This document shows, in pieces, positions 37,091-43,113 of a stretch of DNA of 43,113 nt. The position numbers and the translations under genes are program-made. Positions within the stretch are counted from its first letter, which is position 1. Each line of letters opens with the position of its first letter. Below the pieces are notes generated by a model. That model saw only the letters and a program-made list of their open reading frames with translations, made no database searches and had not been told where the DNA came from. The stretch is taken from assembly GCA_027324795.1 (NCBI GenBank), contig DAHVSB010000005.1, positions 1 to 43,113 on the forward strand. Direction: 5' to 3'. Source of the stretch: Alcanivoracaceae bacterium. Lineage in GTDB: Bacteria > Pseudomonadota > Gammaproteobacteria > Pseudomonadales > Alcanivoracaceae.

Positions 37091-39928
37091 TTACACCACT
37101 GCAAATGCAGCTTCTACCAACTCTTGCTGTTCTTTCAAATGCTGAGACATTAGCCCTGTGGCTGGGGCCGCCGCTGATCTACGCCCTGCATAACGCAAAT
37201 TTAGCGTGGGACTAAAGCGCTGTGCAGCATTGCGCATATGGTGCTGGCTGCAGTACCAAGCCCCTTGGTTCATCGGTTCTTCTTGACACCACACCAAGGT
37301 TTCCATGTTTTTGAAAGGCGCTAAGGCTTCATCCAACTTCTTTCCAGGGAAGGGATAAAGCTGCTCTATACGCACTATGGCTGTGTCTTGAATTTCATTG
37401 GCTTCACGGTATTCCAGCAAATCGTAGTACACCTTGCCGCTACACATAATGACCCGTTTTACCGCCTCCGCAGAAAGCTCTTGGTTTTCGGGTAATACTG
37501 TGTGGAACTGGCCATTAGCAAGCTCATCTAAGGTTGATGTGGCACGCTTGTGTCGTAGCAAGCTCTTGGGGCTCATTATCACCAAAGGCTTACGCAGCGG
37601 ACGAATCGCTTGACGTCGCAGTAAGTGGAATATTTGCGAAGGGGTGCTCGGCACACACACTTGAATATTGTGCTCAGCACACAGCTGCAAAAAGCGCTCC
37701 AGTCTTGCTGAAGAGTGCTCAGGCCCCTGCCCTTCGTAGCCATGGGGAAGCAGCATGGTTAAGCCGCATAAGCGCCCCCACTTGGCTTCACCCGAAGAAA
37801 TAAACTGGTCAATCACCACTTGGGCACCGTTGGCAAAATCACCAAACTGCGCCTCCCAAATAATCAAAGCTTTGGGTGTGGTGGTGGCATAGCCATACTC
37901 AAAAGCAAGCACAGCCATTTCTGATAACAAGGAGTCATAAATCTCCACAGGTGGCTGCTCTTCACTTAAGTGAGCCAAAGGCATGTAGCTACTGCCGTCT
38001 TTCTGGTTGTGAAGCACTGCGTGGCGATGAGAAAAGGTGCCGCGACCACAGTCCTGCCCTGTTAATCGCACTTGATGCCCCTCATCTAACAAGGTGGCAT
38101 AGGCCATTGTCTCTGCGTACCCCCAGTTAATGGGCAAAGCACCTGCAGTCATTTTGACGCGGTCATCAAGGATTCGCTTAACCTGTCGCTGCACCACAAA
38201 CCCTTCTGGTAACTCAGCAAGCTTATTGGCCAACTCTTGCAAGCGGGAAAGCTCAAAAGTAGTATCCCACTCATCAACAACCTTATGGTCAAGGTAAGGC
38301 CCCCAATCCACATACATGGCTTTGTTTGGCTCTAACACCAACTTCTCTACCACATGGTGGCCTTCCGTGAGTGCATCACGATAAGCATCATCCATTTGCT
38401 CGCTCTCTGCTTCCGTAATCACTTTTTCAGTGATTAAGCGCTCAGCATAAAGAGTGCGAGTAGTGGGATGAGCCTTAATTTTTTTGTACATCATGGGCTG
38501 AGTAGCGGAGGGTTCATCTGCTTCATTATGGCCCAGACGGCGGTAGCAAATTAGGTCAATCACCACATCTTTTTTAAACTGCATGCGGTAATCCGCCGCA
38601 AGCTGAGTCACAAAAAACACAGCTTCTGGATCATCACCATTCACGTGAAAAATAGGCGCTTGAACCATTTTTGCTACGTCAGTGCAGTACTCAGTGGAGC
38701 GTGCATCTTCGCGCTTGCTAGTGGTAAAGCCCACTTGGTTGTTAATAATAATATGGACTGTGCCGCCTACTTTGTAAGCGCGTGTTTGCGACATCTGGAA
38801 GGTTTCCATTACCACGCCTTGTCCAGCAAAAGCCGCATCACCATGAATCAGTATCGGCACCACCTGATCGCCCGTTCTATCATTACGGCGTTCTTGGCGC
38901 GCTCTAACTGATCCTTCCACAACCGGTGAAACAATTTCTAAATGTGAGGGGTTAAACGCCAAAGCCAAGTGCATCTCGCCGCCTGGAGTTTGCACGTTTG
39001 ATGAAAAACCTTGGTGATACTTCACATCATCAGAGCCACCTTCATGGATTGTTTTACCTTCAAACTCTTCAAACAGTTCTGCTGGGCGTTTACCTAAGAT
39101 ATTAACTAGCACATTCAAACGGCCACGGTGTGCCATGCCAATGACTATCTCTTTCACCCCATAGCTGCCAGAGCGCTGTATCAGCTCATCCATTAATGGG
39201 ATTAGTGACTCCCCACCTTCAAGGCCGAAGCGCTTGGTGCCTGGATAGCGGCCACCCAAATATTTTTCAAGCCCCTCTGCCGCGCTCAGTTGGGATAAAA
39301 TATGACGCTTTGTCTCAGCGCCAAACTGTGGATTGCTGCGCACGCTTTCTAAACGTTGTTGAATCCAACGCTTCTCAGTGGTGTCAACAATATGCATATA
39401 TTCGGCACCAATAGAACCGCAGTAGGTGCTACGCAAGCAATCGAGAATTTCTCTAAGGGTGGCTTCGGACTTACCAATAAAAAGGTTGCCCGTGTGGAAA
39501 ATGGTATCAAGATCCGCATCACTTAAACCATGATGGGATAACTCTAAATCAGGAACCTGCTCTCGTCTCATAATACCGAGAGGGTCTAGGTTGGCTACTT
39601 GGTGGCCTCGGTTGCGGTAGGCCGCTATAAGGTGGAGTACGCGTACTTGGCGCCTTTCATGCTCTGTACTAACAGCACTTGCGCCGAACTTTTGTACCCG
39701 CGAACGATTTTTTGCCTCAAGCAAAAAGTGTTCTCTGATAGCCTTATGGGAAGTATCAGATTCAATATTGCCTTCTACACTGGGGAGTTTATCGAAATAA
39801 GCACGCCAATCTTCAGGAATTGAATTCGGGTCGGCCAAGTAAGATTCGTACAGTTCGTCAACATAAGCGGAGTTGTTCCCTCCGAGATGTGAAGAGGCCA
39901 ACTGTTGCCGCATAGAACTGTCTTGCAT
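37091..39928 (-). CDS. sucA: 2-oxoglutarate dehydrogenase E1 component
   Basis: A 945-residue thiamine-diphosphate enzyme that decarboxylates 2-oxoglutarate. Recognised blocks: N-terminal ELYESYLADPNSIPEDWRAYF (E2-contact region), GMAHRGRLNVLVN, HGDAAFAGQGVVMET, NNQVGFTT, NGDDPEAV (diphosphate/metal site), RLGHNEADEPSATQP, LDEGHQVRLTGQDCGRGTFSHRHAV and EAQFGDFANGAQVVIDQF. Escherichia coli SucA is 933. The ATG at 39928 has AAAGGAAT upstream; the frame stays open to an ATG at 39994, but that region lacks SucA-like sequence and contains a leader hairpin. First gene of sucAB-lpdA-sucCD. Confidence 0.97.
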   Translation of the reverse strand: MQDSSMRQQLASSHLGGNNSAYVDELYESYLADPNSIPEDWRAYFDKLPSVEGNIESDTSHKAIREHFLLEAKNRSRVQKFGASAVSTEHERRQVRVLHLIAAYRNRGHQVANLDPLGIMRREQVPDLELSHHGLSDADLDTIFHTGNLFIGKSEATLREILDCLRSTYCGSIGAEYMHIVDTTEKRWIQQRLESVRSNPQFGAETKRHILSQLSAAEGLEKYLGGRYPGTKRFGLEGGESLIPLMDELIQRSGSYGVKEIVIGMAHRGRLNVLVNILGKRPAELFEEFEGKTIHEGGSDDVKYHQGFSSNVQTPGGEMHLALAFNPSHLEIVSPVVEGSVRARQERRNDRTGDQVVPILIHGDAAFAGQGVVMETFQMSQTRAYKVGGTVHIIINNQVGFTTSKREDARSTEYCTDVAKMVQAPIFHVNGDDPEAVFFVTQLAADYRMQFKKDVVIDLICYRRLGHNEADEPSATQPMMYKKIKAHPTTRTLYAERLITEKVITEAESEQMDDAYRDALTEGHHVVEKLVLEPNKAMYVDWGPYLDHKVVDEWDTTFELSRLQELANKLAELPEGFVVQRQVKRILDDRVKMTAGALPINWGYAETMAYATLLDEGHQVRLTGQDCGRGTFSHRHAVLHNQKDGSSYMPLAHLSEEQPPVEIYDSLLSEMAVLAFEYGYATTTPKALIIWEAQFGDFANGAQVVIDQFISSGEAKWGRLCGLTMLLPHGYEGQGPEHSSARLERFLQLCAEHNIQVCVPSTPSQIFHLLRRQAIRPLRKPLVIMSPKSLLRHKRATSTLDELANGQFHTVLPENQELSAEAVKRVIMCSGKVYYDLLEYREANEIQDTAIVRIEQLYPFPGKKLDEALAPFKNMETLVWCQEEPMNQGAWYCSQHHMRNAAQRFSPTLNLRYAGRRSAAAPATGLMSQHLKEQQELVEAAFAVV

Positions 39929-39957
39929 CGTAATTGATTCCTTTTGGGAACGCTGCA

Positions 39958-39992
39958 GACTCCTGGGTTGCTTTCTCACTGCAACGGGAGTC
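39958..39992 (-). promoter_or_regulatory. Stem-loop in the sucA leader
   Basis: Outer stem GACTCC / GGAGTC (39958-39963 with 39987-39992). Asymmetric internal loop. Inner stem GTTGC / GCAAC (39967-39971 with 39981-39985). The loop is nine bases. It ends ~30 bases before the sucA start codon, just upstream of the ribosome-binding site. Confidence 0.4.
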
Positions 39993-40070
39993 ACCGCATC
40001 ATTCTGCGTTGTACTTTTAGAAGTGTTTGCCGGATAGACAACACTTCCCCCGAAACATTTTTGTTCATTC

Positions 40071-40089
40071 TTGAAGTCAATGACTTCAA
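40071..40089. promoter_or_regulatory. Operator-like palindrome upstream of sucA
   Basis: TTGAAGTC-AAT-GACTTCAA, two perfect 8-bp arms around three bases. It partly overlaps a second inverted repeat, GACTT-CA-AAGTC (40082-40093). It is placed ~145 bp before the sucA start codon. No regulator is identified. Confidence 0.45.
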
Positions 40090-40213
40090 AGTCAGATTAG
40101 TGTAAAGCTTCTAGAAAATTTTTGTTAGCTATAAAGGTAATATTCTTAGTAAATAGCTCTTCCAATATTTTTACACTCCTCCTTTAGTTTGAAACTTGAA
40201 TTTTTGCGAAAAA

Positions 40214-40233
40214 AAACGGCCCGAAGGCCGTTT
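40214..40233 (-). terminator. Intrinsic terminator after sdhB
   Basis: An 8-bp stem AAACGGCC / GGCCGTTT with a TTCG tetraloop on the minus strand, followed by a T run. It begins 2 bp after the sdhB stop codon. Confidence 0.88.
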
Positions 40234-40235
40234 CT

Positions 40236-40952
40236 TTATATGGAACGCTCCAAGAGCATCTGGCGAATATTGCCAATTGCTCTGGCAGGGTTTAACCCCT
40301 TTGGACATACACTCACACAGTTCATTATGCCTCGACAACGAAACAGTGAGAATGGGTCTGTCATGGCATCTAAGCGTTCCTCGGTGGCTGTATCACGGCT
40401 ATCCGCCAAGAAGCGGTAGGATTGCAACAGCGCCGCTGGGCCCAAATACTTTTCTGGGTTCCACCAGAAAGAAGGGCAGCTCGTGGAACAACAAGCACAC
40501 AAGATACACTCATATAAGCCATCGTATTTAGCTCTGTCTTCTGGAGTCTGCAAACGCTCAATGGCTGGTGCTGGCGTATCATTAATCAGGTACGGCTTCA
40601 CCTTTTCGTACTGGTTATAGAACATGGTCATGTCCACAGCCAAGTCACGAATAACTGGCAGCCCCGGCAAAGGACGAATCACTAGCGTCTTTTTACCTTC
40701 CACTACGCCTGGCGCTGTGGCAGATAAAGGTGTAATACAAGCTAAACCGTTTTTACCAGCAATGTTCATACCATCAGAGCCACACACGCCTTCGCGGCAG
40801 GAGCGGCGGAAAGACAATGTTGGGTCTTGCTCTTTTAGCAACTCTAAAAGCTCAAGCACCATCATGTCGCGACCACCCGTCTCCACCTCAAATTCCTGCA
40901 TATAAGGCTCGCGGTCTGTTTCTGGATTGTAACGATAAATACTAACTTTCAT
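40236..40952 (-). CDS. sdhB: Succinate dehydrogenase iron-sulfur subunit
   Basis: A 238-residue subunit, the same length as in Escherichia coli. [2Fe-2S] cysteines lie in SCREGVCGSDGMNI and the following NGLACITPL. The [4Fe-4S] and [3Fe-4S] cysteines lie in CILCACCSTSCPSFWW and CRGIMNCVSVCPKGLNP. It passes electrons from the SdhA flavin to ubiquinone at the SdhCD membrane anchor. The start ATG follows sdhA by 11 bp, and the sdhA stop is part of its TAAGGAG ribosome-binding site. Confidence 0.98.
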   Translation of the reverse strand: MKVSIYRYNPETDREPYMQEFEVETGGRDMMVLELLELLKEQDPTLSFRRSCREGVCGSDGMNIAGKNGLACITPLSATAPGVVEGKKTLVIRPLPGLPVIRDLAVDMTMFYNQYEKVKPYLINDTPAPAIERLQTPEDRAKYDGLYECILCACCSTSCPSFWWNPEKYLGPAALLQSYRFLADSRDTATEERLDAMTDPFSLFRCRGIMNCVSVCPKGLNPARAIGNIRQMLLERSI

Positions 40953-40963
40953 TCCCGCTCTCC

Positions 40964-42736
40964 TTAGTATGTACGCGCTTTGGGTTCAAAGGCGGCTACA
41001 GTTTTGGGTGCAAAGTTCACTGCACGCTTACCGAGCGTTTTGGTACTTGGATCATAAATGGAGTGGCACAACCAGTTCTCGTCATCACGATCTGGGAAAT
41101 CATAGCGGCTATGTGCACCACGGCTCTCTTTGCGGCCCTCGGCTGCAATTGCAGTGGCTTCAGCCACTTCAAGCAAGTTGTCTAGCTCAAGCGCTTCAAC
41201 GCGTGCGGTGTTAAAGGCTTTGCTCTTGTCAGTTAGAACTGCATTCGCCACGCGCTCACGCAACTCAGCCACCTGCACAATACCTTTTTCCATTAGCTCA
41301 CCTTTGCGGAATACGCCAAAGTTTGCCTGCATAGTGTTTTGAAGTTCTTTGCGCAGTGCCGCTACAGACTCGCCCTGCTTCGGAGATTCGTCCCAGCGAC
41401 GTAAGCGTGCTGTGGCTGCTTCCAAGTCATCACTGTTTGGCTCAGCTTGCTCCATACCTTGACGCAAAGCATCTTCGATAAACAAGCCAGCGGCGCGACC
41501 GAACACCACTAAGTCAAGCAAGGAGTTACCACCTAGTCGGTTAGCACCGTGCACGGAAATGTTACCCACCTCACCCACAGCGAACAGGCCATCAACGATT
41601 TGGTCTTGACCTTCGTGACCACCGCTGAGACGTAGAGCTTGACCGTGGATATTAGTGGGGATACCGCCCATCATGTAGTGACATGTTGGTACCACAGGAA
41701 TAGGTGCTTTAACTGGATCCACATGAGCAAAGGTTTTAGATAGCTCACAGATACCTGGCAAACGGCTATGAAGAACTTCTTCACCCAAGTGATCAAGCTT
41801 CAAGAACACATGATCGCCATTGGGGCCAGCGCCTTTACCATCAAGAATTTCCATCATCATGGCACGGGCAACAACGTCACGGCTCGCCAAGTCTTTAGCA
41901 TTTGGCGCGTAACGCTCCATAAAGCGCTCACCATCTTTATTCAAGAGGTAGCCACCTTCACCGCGACAACCCTCTGTCACCAGTACGCCTGCACCCGCAA
42001 TGCCCGTTGGGTGAAACTGCCACATTTCCATATCCTGCACGGGCAAACCAGCTCGCAAGGACATGCCCACACCATCACCTGTGTTAATTAGGGCATTAGT
42101 GGTAGAAGCAAAAATACGACCTGCACCGCCAGTGGCAAGTACGGTGGCTTTGGATTTAAAGAAAACCACTTCGCCAGTCTCAATAGACATGGCAATAACA
42201 CCACACACTTGGCCCTTGCCGTTTTTCACTAAATCAACCGCTAGCCATTCGCTGTAAATTTGTGTGTTGTGCTTTAAGTTTTGCTGATAAAGCGTATGCA
42301 GCAATGCGTGACCAGTACGGTCCGCAGCGGCGCAAGTACGGGCCGCCTGCTCTGGGTTATCTGGGCCTTTGGACTGACCACCAAAAGGACGCTGATAGAT
42401 ACGACCATCTTCGGTACGAGAGAAAGGTAAACCCATGTGCTCTAGCTCAAAAACCACCTCAGGGCCCACTTGGCACATGTATTCGATGGCGTCTTGGTCA
42501 CCAATATAGTCAGACCCTTTCACTGTGTCGTACATATGCCAACGCCAGTCGTCATTTGGATCTGCGCTTGCAATGGCGCAAGTAATACCACCCTGGGCAG
42601 ACACAGTGTGGGAGCGTGTTGGGAACACCTTAGAAATTAATGCTGTTTTAAAGCCTGATTGGGCCATTTGCAGTGAGGCACGCATGCCAGCACCGCCACC
42701 GCCCACAACTACGGCATCAAAGGTAATAGTGCGCAT
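40964..42736 (-). CDS. sdhA: Succinate dehydrogenase flavoprotein subunit
   Basis: A 590-residue flavoprotein that oxidises succinate to fumarate. N-terminal FAD motif [18 protein letters not shown]; the covalent-FAD His is in [12 protein letters not shown]. Further active-site blocks are [22 protein letters not shown], the [13 protein letters not shown] region and [21 protein letters not shown]. Length matches Escherichia coli SdhA (588). GGAGAGG in the end of sdhD serves as ribosome-binding site; only three bases separate the sdhD stop from the ATG. Confidence 0.98.
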   Translation of the reverse strand: MRTITFDAVVVGGGGAGMRASLQMAQSGFKTALISKVFPTRSHTVSAQGGITCAIASADPNDDWRWHMYDTVKGSDYIGDQDAIEYMCQVGPEVVFELEHMGLPFSRTEDGRIYQRPFGGQSKGPDNPEQAARTCAAADRTGHALLHTLYQQNLKHNTQIYSEWLAVDLVKNGKGQVCGVIAMSIETGEVVFFKSKATVLATGGAGRIFASTTNALINTGDGVGMSLRAGLPVQDMEMWQFHPTGIAGAGVLVTEGCRGEGGYLLNKDGERFMERYAPNAKDLASRDVVARAMMMEILDGKGAGPNGDHVFLKLDHLGEEVLHSRLPGICELSKTFAHVDPVKAPIPVVPTCHYMMGGIPTNIHGQALRLSGGHEGQDQIVDGLFAVGEVGNISVHGANRLGGNSLLDLVVFGRAAGLFIEDALRQGMEQAEPNSDDLEAATARLRRWDESPKQGESVAALRKELQNTMQANFGVFRKGELMEKGIVQVAELRERVANAVLTDKSKAFNTARVEALELDNLLEVAEATAIAAEGRKESRGAHSRYDFPDRDDENWLCHSIYDPSTKTLGKRAVNFAPKTVAAFEPKARTY

Positions 42737-42739
42737 ATT

Positions 42740-43113
42740 TTAGTAGCCTCTCCAAATTACCGTCAAACCCCACAAAGCGAGGGATAAGAGGGATAAAATC
42801 ATAATTACTTGTGCAACAAAACGTACCCCAGTGGCGGCTTTTCCGAGAGCCATGGGCGTTAAGTAATCCGTGGTAACAATCCACAAACCCACCCAAGCGT
42901 GCGCCACCACTGACACAACCACCAAGGTGTTAACAATTCGCATTGGCAGGCAAGAATGTAGAGCCACCCAATTTTCATAGCTAATGTCACCTGCAAAAAC
43001 CAGGTAGCCCACCAAGCCTATGGTATAGAGCGCAAGCAAAATCGCTGTAACGCGTTGAATTACCCAATCTGACATACCGTTACGGCTCAGAGTGGTAGCA
43101 CTTGTACTTAAAC
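42740..43113 (-). CDS. sdhD: Succinate dehydrogenase membrane anchor subunit, partial (5' end outside window)
   Basis: A hydrophobic subunit with three membrane helices that anchors SdhAB and binds heme b and ubiquinone. The heme-ligand His is in VVAHAWVGLW, and the quinone-site Asp-Tyr pair is in VTTDYLTPMA. There is an ATG at 43075, but the frame stays open to the window edge and reads LSTSATTLSRNGMSDW. Escherichia coli SdhD has the equivalent LGRNGVHDF about ten residues into the protein. The true start is therefore probably just outside the window, and the 111-residue version would be truncated. sdhC should lie immediately beyond. Confidence 0.92.
   Translation of the reverse strand, partial: LSTSATTLSRNGMSDWVIQRVTAILLALYTIGLVGYLVFAGDISYENWVALHSCLPMRIVNTLVVVSVVAHAWVGLWIVTTDYLTPMALGKAATGVRFVAQVIMILSLLSLALWGLTVIWRGY

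Larger units (their letters stand above)
39929..40235 (-). promoter_or_regulatory. sdhB-sucA intergenic region (sucA leader and promoter)
   Basis: 307 bp without a supported gene. It contains the sdhB terminator at its right end, a palindrome at 40071-40089, and a leader stem-loop at 39958-39992. It also holds an orphan AAAGGAGGA-like sequence on the minus strand at 40174-40185. TTGACT inside the palindrome could be a -35, but I see no good -10 at the right distance. A sucA promoter is expected here because the terminator would otherwise cut off the genes downstream. Confidence 0.5.

Noticed and set aside
39929-39994. Longer SucA starting at ATG 39994
   Set aside because: The extra 22 residues do not look like SucA, while the ATG at 39928 has a good ribosome-binding site; the added stretch is occupied by a leader hairpin.
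40097-40185. Strong AAAGGAGGA-like sequence on the minus strand followed by a 22-codon frame from TTG 40165, a possible leader peptide
   Set aside because: Spacing to the TTG is about 12 bases, the start codon is rare, and nothing in the peptide suggests attenuation; kept only as a remark.
42740-43075. sdhD as a complete 111-residue gene starting at ATG 43075
   Set aside because: The frame remains open to the window edge and encodes the conserved pre-helix region (LSRNG); the true start is most likely outside.

Overview
The window carries ordinary single-copy housekeeping genes of a gammaproteobacterium. Close relatives of Enterobacteria/Pseudomonas proteins (RlhA, RluA, XthA, NfuA, CydABX) sit next to a sdh-suc TCA cluster in the order sdhDAB-sucAB-lpdA-sucCD. 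There is also a PA3496-type small protein and a short H-NS-family protein, both typical of Pseudomonas/Cellvibrio/Oceanospirillum-like lineages. I cannot name the genus. I see no phage, insertion sequence, CRISPR array, tRNA or rRNA; the window looks like core chromosome.

Layout, left to right. (1) 1-701: 5' part of a YbfB/YjiJ-type MFS transporter gene, cut by the window edge. (2) 819-7136: a complete cytochrome bd oxidase locus, cydABX leftward and cydDC rightward from a shared 166-bp intergenic region. (3) 7375-23895: a mixed housekeeping stretch. It holds an H-NS-like gene, two ABC1/AarF kinases, a methyltransferase, an AsrA-like Lon protease, rluA, msrA, an M48 lipoprotein protease, nfuA, a MATE pump, rlhA, two alpha/beta hydrolases, xthA and a membrane protein that looks like an isolated voltage-sensor domain. 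(4) 23892-28384: a leftward, tightly packed seven-gene operon: roadblock protein, stand-alone Aer-type PAS protein, PhnD-like binding protein without a signal peptide, unknown protein, pseudo-receiver protein, small GTPase, and a winged-helix/roadblock-like protein. (5) 28596-31681: a membrane protein of unknown function, gpsA and sixA. (6) 31973-32209: a PA3496-family small acidic protein with a good promoter. (7) 32274-43113: the TCA cluster, all leftward. It is divided by intrinsic terminators after sdhB and after lpdA, and ends in sdhD, whose 5' end lies beyond the right edge.

The candidate undescribed system is region 4. Its parts (GTPase with degenerate G3/G4 motifs, roadblock partner, winged-helix partner) recall the Streptomyces conservons (CvnB-C-D) and Myxococcus MglA/MglB. 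Here, however, the sensor histidine kinase is absent. A redox-type PAS protein and a cytoplasmic periplasmic-binding-protein fold stand where the input would be. Function is inferred from domain content only.
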